64,000 nucleotides of DNA from Pseudopyrenochaeta lycopersici (lineage: Eukaryota; Ascomycota; Dothideomycetes; Pleosporales; Pseudopyrenochaetaceae). Position numbers and translations under genes: made by a program. This document shows, in pieces, positions 45,025 through 57,019 of the stretch. The stretch spans positions 186,001 through 250,000 of the forward strand of contig NHZP01000044.1 of the NCBI GenBank assembly GCA_003313425.1, given 5' to 3'. Every line of letters begins with the position of its first letter. Within the stretch, counting starts at the first letter, position 1. Below the pieces are notes generated by a model that made no database searches, had not been told where the DNA came from, and worked only from the letters and a program-made list of their open reading frames with translations.

Positions 45025-48000
45025 TAAGGAGAAAGATTAATAACCTAAAAAATAATGGACGGACACTAAGGGCCCTTAAACTAACAAGCGTACGAGCTAT
45101 AACAATAAGAGCACTAGATGCAGATGACAGGAGCCTTAGGACAGTAGTAACACCAGCTGCACTAGCACGCACCTCAGCAACACCAGTTGCATCAGCACGA
45201 CCTCTGACAACTACGTAATAACCAACCCTTAGCAGAAGATCTATTAGTAACAGTTAACTCCTTACGAGACAGCCTTAACGAGTTAGCTAGTTAACAGCAG
45301 AGCTAGCTGTACGAGTTATTACAGAACTAAGTTTAGGAGCTAAAGAACTTAGTCGCTAAATTAAGCAGTGCACAGATAGTACGTACAGTCTCTACCCCCT
45401 TTTTAATAGAATAGTAAGACTCTCCTATATAAGAGATTAGGAAACTAAGACTGCTAAATATAGAAGTCTTTAAGAAAGGCTCGCATAAGTAATATCTTTA
45501 ATAGAAAATAAAGGTCTAAGTAAAGCTGTACAGAGACTGTGCAGCCTACCTAGACGATAATAGTAGAGTGAATTACGTTATTACTTATACGATAGGCTAA
45601 GCGTTTAACGCCCTTAGCCTATATGTAATAAACCTTATAAATAGGCTAGTAACGCTATCCCTCCTTAAGCTATAGTCCTACCTTAATAACTTCTTTAAAG
45701 ACCCTATAGTAAGAGAGAAAGCCCTTAAATACCTCTGTACGACTAAGTAAGGAAGAACAGAATTTAACCCTTATGTCTAAGCGTTTAACCTTAAGCTCCT
45801 TAAAGCTAGGTTAGACAACGTAAGCTATATTTAGAAGATTAACTATCTTAAGAGTAGCTTAAATAGTAAGCTGCTAAGGACCTAAGCAGGTTATTAACTA
45901 CTGTTTAGAGAAACGTACGAAGAGTTCGTACGACGGACTAGGGTAACCTAGGAAAATTTAAGAGCTATAGAGAGAATTACTATAAGTAAGAGCTATATAG
46001 GCGAAGTGTACGACACGCAGAGCTAACTAATAACCTAAAGAGATAATAATAAGATAGACTAGATAACTTCTGTAGGAGCTTACTAGCTCTGTGCGAAACC
46101 TAGAAAAGAATTCTAGAGAACACGTAAATAGGTCTAAGAAAGAAAAGAGAACAGCGCCTGTTTAAGGTGCAGTCTGCACGACTACTAAGTAGCCTAGTGT
46201 ACGATAAAGTTATTAAATAGCTAAGAAGGCTATCATACGAGACAGGTTAATAAACCTATAAAACCTATAAAGATTACATCTGCAACTACTAAATAAGTAA
46301 CAGAATCCCTATCCTCCTTAGACAAGGGAAAAGAGTAGCTCTAGCATAAAGTTGTGTGCTAGAGCCCGCATAAGTCTAAAACCCTATACGAATAACAAGG
46401 TTACTTTTACTATAGCTAGTAACTACAAAACCTATATCTGTAAATATTATTATTAATTCTGTATAACTAGCTACTACTATAATTAATAACAGTTACTACA
46501 CCTACTGTTTGTTAAGTAAGAAACTTGTAAGGGACTTAAACTTACTACATATTAAGATCCTCCCTATTAAGATTAAAGGAGTAAATAAATAAAAGAGTAT
46601 AGTATTATACGTTACTAAATTTTTATTAGACGTAGGAGGAATACAGTAGCACGTAGCTGCGTACGTTACCCTAACTACTTACTAATACGATATAATCCTT
46701 AGGAAGACTTAGTTAGAGAGTATTAAAGGCGTTATTAACGCAGAGAAGAAACTTCTGTACTTAAAAGTATATAAAGTTACTGTACGTAGTATAGAACACG
46801 CTACCCTAGACTTTAGCTGTACCCTAGTATTAGCTGTAGCTTTCTAATAATACGTACGATACTATAGATAAAGCTATAGTAAGACTTAAATCTTTGCTAT
46901 AAGCCTAAGGGATATTAAGAAAGTACTACGCCTAAAGGTCTAGAAAACACTGCAGGAAATATGCGACGCCCTGCTAGCTTACGTACAACCTTATCTAAAG
47001 ATGTTCCTACCTAAGGAAAGAAATAAGCTACTCCTATAGTAAGGCCTATAATAAGACTACATAATAGAGTTAGAAGAGAAGGATAGACAGAAGCTAGAGA
47101 TACTGTACAGACCTCTCTACGTAATGTTAAGAGATAAACTCTTAGTACTAGAGAAGACGCTATTAGACCTCCTAGATAAAGGGTTTATCTGTGTAAGCAG
47201 CTTACTAGCGGCCTTACCTGTACTATTCGTACGCAAGCTAGGAGGAGGACTATAATTCTGTGTAGACTACAGAGCTCTTAACGCCCTAACTAAGAAGGAC
47301 TGTTACCTACTACCTCTTATACGTAAGACGTTAAACTAAATTAGACAAGCTATATAGTACACTAAGCTAGACGTTACTGCAGTATTCTATAAGATAAGGA
47401 TAAGCAAAGGATTAGAATAGATAACTATGTTTTAAACACGATTTAGATCGTATAAGTAGCTAGTAACGCCCTTTAGCTTAGTAAATGCACTAAGTACCTT
47501 CTAGAGGTATATTAACTAGGCCCTATAAGACTTCTTAGACGACTTCGCCTTTGCATACCTAGATAATATCCTTATCTTTACTAAAGGATCTCTCTCTTAG
47601 CACTACGCCTATGTACGAAAAGTATTAGATTGCCTATAAGAAGTAGGACTACACCTAGAACTAAGTAAATATAAGTTTAATATTTAGCGTACGAAGTACC
47701 TTAGCTTTATTCTAGAAGTATAGAAGGGTATATCTATAGACCCTAAGAAAGTCTAAGCTATTTAAGAATAGGAGGCTCTAATAATAGTTAAAGGCGTATA
47801 AGGATTCCTAGGGTTTACTAACTTCTATAGATACTTTATCCTAAACTTCTCCTAACTAGCAGAGCCTCTTATATAGCTAATAAGAAAAGAAGAGAAATTC
47901 CTGTAGGATATAGAATAAGAGTAGAGTTTCTAAGCTCTTAAGGATGTATTCTTAGCAGATAAAGTCCTTACTGCTTTCTTACCTAAACGACGGACGATAG

Positions 48001-51000
48001 TAGAATATAACTCTTTAAGCTTTACTATAGGCGGGGTACTATTATAAGAAGATAAGTAAGGAACCCTTTATATAGTAGCTTACCTCTTAAGGAAATTTCT
48101 AGCGTATAAGAGTAACTACCTAATTTATAATAAGGAGTTGCTAGTAGTTATTACATGCCTAAATAAATAGGACGCAGAACTCTGTAGCGTATAAGAATTT
48201 AAAGTAATTACTAACTATAAGAACCTAGAGTACTTTATAAAGAAGTAAAAGATAATAGAATAACACGTATAATAGTTAGTCTACCTATTACGGTTTAATA
48301 ATATAAAGCTGCAGTACTGTCTAGGTAAGGAGAACACCTAAGCGGACGCACTATCTAGAAGACACTAGGACCTACTATAAGGAACGGACGACAGCTGCCT
48401 AGTAAGTAGAGAGTTTGTTATATTAGTACTAGCCTAATAGTAAGATCTAACAGTTATAGGGGTTATACGAACCCCTACGTTAACCCTTAACAGCTTAATT
48501 ATAGCTAAGTCCCTACTAAAAGCTCTAATCCTTAAGGACTTAATTGCTGAATACTAGGACTAAGCTGTACGAGATAACTTAACCTATTAGGAAGTCTACG
48601 ACGCTATAAAGCTAGGTGCTAGGTTACTACCTAGTATAACAAAGAAACTTGCTATATTACTAGGAGATTGTACGATCAACTTAGAGAGAAAGCTCTAATA
48701 GAGATCTAGGATCTAGGTGCCTAAAAATAAACTCCTTTGTACGGGAATTATCTAGTAAGCACATCTAGCTGTGCAAACAAGTTACTTAGGAAGAGAAGAA
48801 ACGTACCGCACGCTAGCTAGTACCTAGTACTGGCTAGGTATAAGTGAAAACGTCCGCTAATTTGTACGGAATTATAGCTTATGTAGACAAAGCACCCTGT
48901 GGAGAGACAGTAAGCACGGATACCTACGCCCGTTACTAGTACCTAGTTGTACGTAGTAAGACTTAATAGTTAACTTTATTACTAGTCTACTACCGTCGTC
49001 TAGCTGCACTAACCTAATAGTAGTTAAAGACCGCCTAGGTAAAGGCGTAATACTAATCCTACTTAAGATAATTAAAGCAGATAATGTAGCCTAGGCATTC
49101 GTACGAGAAGTCTTCCGCTACTACAGGCTCCCTAGGTCTATTATATTAGACAGGGGCACGTAATTTATAAGCGAACTATAGGAAAAAATCTATAAACTCT
49201 TAGGAGTATAGAGGAACCTGTTAACAGCCTACTACTTATAAACAGACGGCACTACAGAACGCGCGAATAGTAATATTAAAGTAGTTAGTCGAATCTTTTG
49301 TAACTACAACTAGAACAACTAGGCAACGCTATGCCTAATCCTTAAGCTAATGCTGAACACTTGTACGAACTCCTCTACAGGCGTCGCTTCTTTCTTCCTT
49401 CTACACGGCTATCTAAACTCGCCCTTCCTAGAGCTACCTAGGAAATTAGCTAGCAGCGACCTACTTGATAGAGTAACACCCCCTAGCGAATGAGCAGAAA
49501 GCATCGTACGAACGCTAAAATAAGCTGCTGACTAGGCTATCTTAGCTATGACACACGCTTAATAACAACAGGAAGCACAGGCGAATAAGACACGTCGCCT
49601 AGCTCCTAAGTATAAGGTTAGAGACTGGGTATAGTTAGACCTTAGGCACGTACGAACTATACGCAGAAGCAAGAAACTTAACTAGAAAAGTAAGAAGTAC
49701 TAAGTCGCCTGCGTATAAGACCCCTATTAGGTTAAGCTTTATATACTATAGAGAACTAAATCGTACTATATAGAGAAGCTAAGACTAGCTGCTGAAGACC
49801 CCTTCCTATCATAACAAACTGACGACTTAAACCCTGCTGCTGTTATTGTATGAGACGACAACCTATAGGAAGACTACCTTAAATAGGTAATTAAAAACAT
49901 CTAAGATAAGCGCTTATAAAATTAATATAATAAGTTCTATATAAAATAAGAAGACTACTATAACCTAACTTAGGAGCTAGAAGAGAATCTTATTACTATA
50001 GAAGCCTATAAGAAATAGAGGACTTATACACAGCTTGTACAGCTACTATCTAGGAAACTACTAAAAGGTTAGAGAAATAAGCTGGCATAAGCTAACTAAC
50101 CCCGTATAAGACCCTCTAACCTAAGATGTCTGAGAAACGTTTATCCTCCTTAGGCTTAGTAAGGACTTAACCCTAACCTTAACTACGCTGAGGAACAGAG
50201 ACTCTGTTAGAAGGTAGGAGAGGTAGAGCACGCCTAGCTGTACAAGACGCACCGTAATCCTGCTACACGTAATTAGAGTAAGCCCTGCTCTACTCGCTAG
50301 TAATAGAGACATACCTAGCAAAGGCTGTGAACATACGATACTCTTATATAGCCTTAGTATAGTTGTTAGAACAGAAGTTAGTGTTAAAGGAACTGCGGCT
50401 ATAGATAAGGTAGGCTTTAAGGTAGGATTAACGACTAGAGAGGAGTTACTAAGCGTTAATTATATAACAAGCGATAACAGGAGAGAAATTATTAAGACTA
50501 TAGCCCTACTAAGCATTGTACAGGGATTAATTAACAGGACGAAGGAAGAATTTAGTAATGCGAACTAGCTTAGGCTAAATAACGTTAGATATAGAAAAGA
50601 AAAGAGGAATAAGACGTATAGAAGCAGTTATAAAGAGACAGTAAAACTTATCTGCAACTAGAGTATCTAGGATATACTAGATTACGTAGTTAGCAGAGAG
50701 AAGAGACATATTACCCTAAGCAGCAGGAATAATAATACTAGCAGGTTAAGTTTAGTTAGGAGCGGTTTAAGTAAGCTAAGCGTGAGTAACCTAAGTAATA
50801 TCAGCCCTAGTAGCCGCGTGCGTAGATATAATGTTGCTAGTAGTCGTACGAGTAAGATAGTTTACACCACCGCTATAACTACTAGAACCCTACACACTAT
50901 AATTAGGCTAACTAGCTAAGGGAGCTACTTTAGGAGGCATGTTAGTAATAATAGGAAGACGAGTTATACGCAAGCAAGTTAAAGTTAAGCAGTAAAAGAG

Positions 51001-51251
51001 GAAGAAAGAGTTAGAGGAAAAGCTCTTTATATGCGCACGAGCGAGCAAACGACTAACCTCTCCTCTACTTTACGTTATTAGGTAATAATAATAGGTAAAG
51101 GAGGAAAATTGCTTGCAAATAAATAAGAAAAAGTACACGTAATATCTCTACTTTTACAGCACGATAATATAACGCTACCTATATAAGTATAAAGTTAAGG
51201 TTAAACTACGTACGAAGAAGCAACATAGTTATTTAAGGAGGAGGAGGGTAT

Positions 51252-51501
51252 TATAATAGGCTGCGCCCTTTAAGTAGGAGAGGCTTTACTACTATCGCAC
51301 AGGGAAAGAACTCCTTAATCTCCTCTACCCTCTTTTCTTATTAGCTTATATAAGTTAGTAGCTAGAGGAGCACGTTCCTCTTTACTTATACGAACATATA
51401 TATATATCCTCTAAGGATACCTGTAACCTCTTCTCTATCTTTCTCCTTCTGTAGTATAGGATAAATGCACACTCGTTAGTTAGGCCTCTTCGCCCATAAC
51501 A
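51252..51501 (+). repeat. 3' LTR of element B (250 bp)
   Basis: Start eroded to TATAATAGG, end intact (cgcccataaca). Followed by AATAG, the target duplication. Confidence 0.93.
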
Positions 51502-52343
51502 AATAGAAGAACTAATAACCTAGAACTAAACTTTAGTTACTTAGTTAAATAGAAAGAATACTTAAGCTTAGAAAGCACGTAGGAACTTAAGGAATACCTA
51601 AGAAGCTACTAAGAAAAATTAGAGAATACTAGACAAGAGAAAAATCTAGAAAAAAGAATAATACACTTTAAAAGCCCTAAGAACTAGAGGAAACTACTAA
51701 ATCTACTACTAATAGCCTATTACTAATTAGGGCCTCCTAGTACTTAAGAGGGAAGCCCTTAAACGTACCCTAGGTACTAGGTAATAAACTAAACCTAAGA
51801 GTATTAGAAGCGTTTTTAGGTAATAAGGCCTCTACTACTTCTTACTCCTTAATATCTTACTCTTTTATAGCTATTACCTCCTCTATATATTAATTAATTA
51901 AATCTATTTATTATTATAACTACTCTTTATAAGCTTAAGTAACGCGTAGCTCCTCTAAAGCTTTTTTATACGCCTTTATTATAACTTTTTACGTATTTTT
52001 AGGTTCATTTATTTACTTCTAAAGCTTTATCTTTTAATTAACTAATTACTTAAACTTAGACTCTGTAACTTATATATTATAATGTTACCCTCAATATAGG
52101 TACTTACTATATTTCTTAGAATAAAAATAAACTTTATATACTTAATTATACTTTATATATATTATATACTTTTAAACTATAGCTTCCCTAAAAGAGTTAA
52201 TAAAATTATAGAGATATTAGTAATAAATAGTACTAGATACTTATAGATATTTAGGTATAGTAAGATATGTTATAATAAAAAGTAGGAAACGCTTACGTTA
52301 TATAATAAGTACTAAGGACAGCGCTAGGATAGGAGGGGGATAG

Positions 52344-52732
52344 TATTATAATCCTGCTAGGACCCTGCCCTAGTAGCCCTCACTAGACCTTACGAATATT
52401 AGACTAATAAGCGAGATTACGTGATATGCTTAATTAATTAGTATAATTAGTAGTGCTAAGTACACTAAGCATACTAAGTAACCTGTATAACTCTTATGTA
52501 TATAGACTACTATAATAGACCCTTATAGCTTATTATATTTAACTTAATATTATACTCTATAGTATAGTAATAGTAATACTAATTATTCTTAACTATTAGT
52601 ACTCTTTACAGAAGCACTCTCTTACTGTCTTAGTATTAAACCCCCCTCTATATAGTCTCTTACTCTATCCCAGAGAACTAACCTTGCAATCTTATTGATT
52701 ATTCTTACTGATAGCTTTTAAGATTCTTTATA
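52344..52732 (+). repeat. 3' LTR of element C (389 bp)
   Basis: Eroded copy of 39029-39417; the initial TG is TA. Followed by TAACT and the second part of the X LTR. Confidence 0.88.
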
Positions 52733-52737
52733 TAACT

Positions 52738-53039
52738 CTAGAGTTATATAATCCTAAAAAACCTACGCTAAGATAGACTATATCTTATAGGATAGAGATT
52801 AACCTAGAAAACCTAGAGGAGGCCTTATAGGAATCTTATAAGATAATTATATATGTAGACTTGCATAATATAGCTTTATAGTATATTATAATTAACTTAA
52901 GATAATCTATAAGTATACTACTATCTAATACTTCCCTATTTAACCTACCTAGTACTGCACATCTATAGAATACTCTAAAGAGCCTAACTAGTTAACACTA
53001 GTTGCTTTATATTGTAACTACCTAACTAGATCTTTAACA
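52738..53039 (+). repeat. 3' LTR of element X, second part
   Basis: Remaining 302 bases of the X LTR after the C insertion, running through ctagagttatataatcc to ctttaaca. It is less mutated here than the 5' LTR. Confidence 0.85.
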
Positions 53040-53781
53040 CTTATACGCGCTTAAAAACGTTAAGAAATAAGAGTATAAGCTTAGGAGTAGTAGCTTAAGC
53101 TCTAGTAGCTTTAATCTTTCTACTAATAATAGATATAACGCGTAGATTATCTTAAATAAAGCTAAAAATCTAGTTATAGCTAAGAGGTTTATAATCTTAA
53201 TTAATAGCTAGAATTTAAGTAGCTATCTTACGCGCGTAAGTATAGCTAAGAGAGTCGGCTTTTAAGTCTTTATTAAAGATCTAGTTAGCTAAGAATTCCT
53301 CTTACTCTAGAGTTAACTTCTACTTATAGATATAAGTAATTATAGCTAGTTAATAACTAGCTTATTACTATTAAAGGGTTAATTAAAGGATACTATATAC
53401 CTTTATAGCTTATCTCTAGCTAGTTAAAATACTAGATTTAAGATTAGTAAGTACTCTTTATATAGCTTCCTTACAGGCGCTTATTTTTAAGCACAGTGTG
53501 TTAAGGTATCTTAATTTTTTTAAGGGGTGATAATTTTGGTGGGGTGGCCTACCGCTGACGCGGCCTATCGTCACGGTGCCGAGCTTAACCGAAGTCCACT
53601 TCTTGAATCATAACCCACTGTGTCAACACGCCCATTTGGGCGCATTTCGAGCGGCAGCTGTTCTGTATGGCGGGTTTGCAACGTACACAATGAGCAGATT
53701 AAATAGCCCGTCTAATGTGAGCACGTCGGTGCTGTGCTTCGAGAAGGTTCTTGGAGATGTTTATTTGGTGGCAGGGTAACG
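53040..53781. other. Spacer after the Gypsy nest
   Basis: AT-rich to about 53,500, then a GC-balanced 270-base island. It includes ttttggtggggtggcctacc near 53,534, similar in feel to transposon ends (compare ggttttggtggggttgccca, the inverse of 26571-26590). No gene is called; a 67-codon frame at 53576-53779 has no recognisable content. Confidence 0.4.
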
Positions 53782-53827
53782 TAACGTGCCCCACCACCTG
53801 GTGCACGAGCCCAGCTGATGCACGCGA
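53782..53827 (+). repeat. Transposon terminal repeat
   Basis: 46 bases, starts taacgtgccccaccacctgg, holds CACCTGGTGCACG and CAGCTGATGCACG as paired sub-repeats. Inverse partner of 20865-20910 (about eight differences). Confidence 0.65.
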
Positions 53828-54965
53828 ACAGCCATGTACGCTCTCAACTTTATGAGGCTATAGAGGCATCAACAATAGCTATTATCACGAGATCTTTTGG
53901 TGGTGAGGTTTAATAGGTATATAGAGTAATTACGCGGCATTAGATTACGTAAGATGCCTTTGTGGCGGCCTGATTGGCCGCCCTCGTTAAGATTAAGCAT
54001 GCAGAGCTTCTTAAGTAACGACAGGCTCCTCGTCTACTATAATAGATTTTTAAGCCTTAGCAGGCTTAAGGCTTTACCTCTTACTTAATCTAAATAATTT
54101 TATATTACTTTAGAGTTATTTTTAAAGCTTATAAGCCTCCTTTTACTCTTTATAAGATATAGCTTTCTAAGCTCTCTCTACCTCTCTTATCTCTCTAGCT
54201 ACTAGCCTTATTCTTACCCTCTCTTTAAGCTATAAAACTTTAAGCTACTTTTACTAATTATAAAGCTTAATTACTTTACTTTTTTAGTATTATAGCTCTT
54301 TATTCTTACGCTCCTTTCTCTCCTTTTAAGCTTAAGCTGCTTAAACCTTACTAGGTAACTAGAATTAAGCTCTACTATAGTACTTATTAAGATACTTAAA
54401 AATTAAGGCCTTACTATACTTCTTACGCTTCTTCTTATTATTAAGGGCCTCTTTAAGCTAAGGATTTTTATATTAAAGTAGCTAATTTTAAGCTAAAATA
54501 GTATAGATTATTTAACTAAGCTTTTTTAAGTAACTATTATAGATATTATCTATAGCCTACTTTAAGAGGCGCTTTATCTTTCTTTAATTACTTAAACTAA
54601 GTACTAAGGAAGAGCTATTACGTAAAAAGAGTCTATCTCTTAAGGTTAGTACTATAGTAAAGTAGTAAAAGATAATATTAAGATAAAAAAGCTTAATACT
54701 TATTATTATAAAAGCTTTATAGATTATTATTTCTTTAATAGATAAGCTCTAGGCTTAATAGAAAAAGTAAAAGAAATCTCTTTTAGTAATATAGGTTAGA
54801 CCTTAAGCTTAAGAGATAAAGTAAGATAGCTTAGCGCAGTAGGTAGTAGTAAGAGGCCCAAATACGCTTATATTAAGAGGCTGTAAAGTATATATAGAAT
54901 AAGGAGGATAGATAGTAAGGAAGATCTTATTTTAATTATAGTAGCTTATAAAATTTATTATAAAG
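53782..54965 (-). mobile_element. Fot1/pogo transposon fragment, C-terminal half
   Basis: Begins with terminal repeat 53782-53827 (taacgtgccccaccacctgg), partner type of 20865-20910. On the minus strand, 54,480-54,020 reads a Fot1/pogo transposase C-terminal tail: NNKKKRKKYSKALIFKYLNK, then charged stretches such as RIRLVAREIREVERA, broken by RIP-type stops. Sequence near 54,860-54,960 resembles 13,300-13,430 of the Fot1 element (tatattaagaggctataag / ggaggata.atag), so the families are related. It ends abruptly at about 54,965 against another family. Confidence 0.68.
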
Positions 54966-56370
54966 GTAAGATCTATAGCTAAACCACGCTTTGGCGCTGC
55001 CGCGCTAGCGTGCTTACCTAACGCGATTACTAGCCTAACTTAAAGAAGCTTACCTAGCTAGAAGAGGAGGTAATAGTTAATTATATACTTAATCTAGATT
55101 AGCGTAGATTTCCATCTACGTACGCAGCTATAGATGATATAGCTAATAATAAGCTAGCAGCGCGCAGTAGACAGTCCTACCCTTCCTAATCTTTGCTAGC
55201 TAGTATTACCTATCTGCCTAGTACTAGGAGGATACTATTCTACGTAACTAGGCTATTTTAGTTAGTAATAATAGCTAGATAACTAATTAGCTTAGAGTAG
55301 CGTAGCTAAAGCACTTTAATGCTTATATAAAGATAAGGGTAGTAGGCGCGTATTAGCTACTTATCCTTAATAGATATAAGAGCTATTACTCTCTTAAATT
55401 TTAAGAGTTCTATAGAGAGAGTAATATCTATACTCTCTATATACTACTACACTTATCTTATCTACTACAGCCTCTTAACGTTAGCTACTTCTCTCCTCTA
55501 AAGAAGGCGTACAGCTGCTAGATAGAGAGCTTAATTAAGGCTTATATTAACTATATTACTAAGCTTAAATTTCTGCCTGCCTTTAAAGTAGCCTTTAATT
55601 AAGCTTTTACTTTAGTAAATATACGCTTAGCGTTTTAAGGGGCAGGCCTTATCCCCCTCTAGCTAGACGTTGTCTTGTTAAAGCTAGATGTTTAACTGCG
55701 TACGCCATCACCAGCAGCTCAACTCGCAGCTCAGCAAGGAGCTCAACTCGCAGCTCAGCAAGGAGCTCAGCTAGGAGCTTAGCTAGGAGCTCAGCTAGGA
55801 GCTCTCTAGGAGCCTTAAACACCAAGGAACGTACGTGAGCTTAAGGCTCAATCTACTCTAATTAGTGATCGCTATTAACAGCATAACAGCTTATTACTAG
55901 CCTTAATTATTAAGGCGTTTAGTTAGTTTAAGAAGGGGGCTATAGTAAGGAGATATAAAGCTAAGCTAATAAAGGATAGGATTACTAGCCTTAAGTAAGC
56001 TAATAAGGTAGTAACTTAGTAGAAGAAGCGTAAGAGAAGGCAGATTTAGAAAGGAGGAGTCTTAATAAAGAGAGCTAGAGAAGATTTACTTACTTAGTAA
56101 GAGGTTAAGCAGTAAATAGAGCGTGAACTGCGCTAAAGTAGAGGGCAACTAGGGCCTAGCTGTAAGACTCTAGCACGCTGTAAAAGATGCAGAGAGACTG
56201 GACACAACTCGCGCACATGTTAAAAAGATACTATAGGTGCTGCTAAAGCTAGCATCTAGATATCTAAATAGTAATTAATTTTATGGTTGAGTAGGACGCT
56301 TATAGAGGTGCGCAAAGTTGGTGGGGTAGCACGCTCGCTTACATGGCCCGCTCGCTTGCCATGTACGTTA
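54966..56370 (+). mobile_element. Fot1/Tigger-like transposon, internally deleted, with right end
   Basis: Second copy of the family seen at 19980. 54,980-55,170 matches 20,195-20,380 closely. The plus strand reads LTEEEVIVNYILNLD (with stops), then after a deletion resumes in the DDE half: NRYKSYYSLKFQEFYRESNI, YTLYILLHLSYLLQPLNVSY, FSPLKKAYSCQIESLIKAYI, FLPAFKVAFNQAFTLVNIR. It continues through a Gln/Ala repeat stretch (QLAAQQGAQ at about 55,720-55,810) to a CCHC knuckle RCKRCRETGHNSRTC (56176-56220). It closes with the 61-bp right terminal repeat 56310-56370. Much less RIP-eroded than the 20-kb copy. The left end is missing. Confidence 0.78.
56310..56370 (-). repeat. 61-bp terminal inverted repeat, right end
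   Basis: Reverse complement of 19980-20040 with four mismatches. The two GCTCGCTT units are intact. Confidence 0.85.
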
Positions 56371-57019
56371 CAGGTGTTGCTGAAAAGCAGTAGGGACGTG
56401 AGGCTCCAGTGATACCTCCTACCTTCCTAGGATGTCTATATATCCCTAAGAGGTTAGGTGTATCCTAGTATAAGCTACTAGGGGCAGATTATAGAGTAGT
56501 ATTCTGTTAGGTTAAGCAGTAGCTTAAAATCCTCTAGGCTGTGCATAAGCGTAGTTAGGTACTTAAGGCCCTCTCTGCTATTGCTTGGGGGACTTGCTGG
56601 TCGGAGTGGCCAGAGGCGGAAGCGGCTAATCATCTTTCGGCAGTATAGGGTATGAGCAGGGGTCTTATTCTTCTTACATAAACACTTTATATTAGCGTCA
56701 TTATATTTAAACTTCTTGTAGTACTAGGTAAAGTCTCTATGTTTAGTTTAGAGTGCTACTAGCCTGGCAAGTACGTTACGCGGAAGCCTGAGCTCTGGTG
56801 GCTCTGTGACCGCGTACGGGAGTTTCCACTAGCAGTACCAACGAGACAGCTCAGCCTTACGTTTTTACCACCACTCCTACTGGGCAGCCCTGAGGAAGCT
56901 CCTCGCACTCGTCCGAATGCCGGAGATTGTTGGGTGTGCGGCCTAGCCTGTATAGTTGTGAGAGTGACGTGCTTCAGCATTCCCTAGGCGGTCTGCCTCT
57001 TCATTCCCCTCGATGCCGC
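56371..57019. other. Spacer with unassigned coding-like text
   Basis: Normal composition. A plus-strand open stretch (about 56,770-56,983: KPELWWLCDRVREFPLAVPT) and the minus strand near 56,560-56,640 (SASGHSDQQVPQAIAERAL) look worn but protein-like; I cannot name a family. Confidence 0.3.

Larger units (their letters stand above)
44775..51501 (+). mobile_element. Ty3/Gypsy element B (innermost)
   Basis: Youngest of the nested set: 250-bp LTRs at 44775-45024 and 51252-51501, target duplication AATAG on both sides (44770-44774, 51502-51506), total 6727 bp. It sits in element C's chromodomain coding region. Far less eroded than X or C: long runs of Gag (45,050-46,250), protease, reverse transcriptase (47,160-47,900: ALPVLFVRKLGG, FCVDYRALNALTKKDCYLLP, FAFAYLDNILIFTKGSL), RNase H (LLVVITCLN...KENT*ADALSRRHQDLL) and integrase (48,780-49,800: TDGTTERANSNIKVVSRIF) read in one frame, with mainly TAG where Gln is expected. 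About 1.2 kb after the integrase (49,950-51,250) is coding-like but unassigned. Inactive as it stands. Confidence 0.92.
39029..52732 (+). mobile_element. Ty3/Gypsy chromovirus C (nested in X, split by B)
   Basis: Inserted in X's 3' LTR. LTRs 39029-39417 and 52344-52732 are both 389 bp (TGTTACGATCC... and its eroded TATTATAATCC... copy). The target duplication is TAACG before versus TAACT after, one change. Without B the element is about 7.0 kb. Plus-strand Pol is readable through stops: reverse transcriptase 42,250-42,980 (KKFIREL, YFILFILKKNKKLRLYINY, FIVLDLRRAYNLIYI), RNase H to 43,500 (IIYTIGKDNSRANTLSRRLD), integrase 43,600-44,690 (IFIDFIIGLLLSKDPVIGIK, IISNRDKLFISNF) and a chromodomain split by B (KFKVKKI at 44,740; YLVK after 51,501). 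Gag lies in 39,450-41,600. Inactive. Confidence 0.87.
32124..53039 (+). mobile_element. Ty3/Gypsy chromovirus X (outermost, split by nested elements)
   Basis: Outer and most eroded of three nested Gypsy elements. Its 5' LTR is 32124-32523. Its 3' LTR is split into 38931-39028 and 52738-53039 by element C; 98 + 302 bases rebuild exactly 400. The plus strand still reads as Pol despite dozens of stops: reverse transcriptase 34,970-35,700 (NLVKSFIKKSKSLVKYFILF, YFTILDLRRVYNF, AYLNNILVYLRN), RNase H to about 36,120, integrase 36,760-37,800 (DIVIDFIIDLPKSIDKVTK, IISNKDKLFISNF) and a chromodomain 38,140-38,290 (EYKVKKIFNKRYSK). No clean target duplication is visible (TATAT versus CTTAT). It is also interrupted by two solo-LTR insertions. 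Inactive. Confidence 0.88.

Noticed and set aside
50121..50321. 66-codon minus-strand frame in element B
   Set aside because: Antisense to the retrotransposon; chance frame in the less eroded part.
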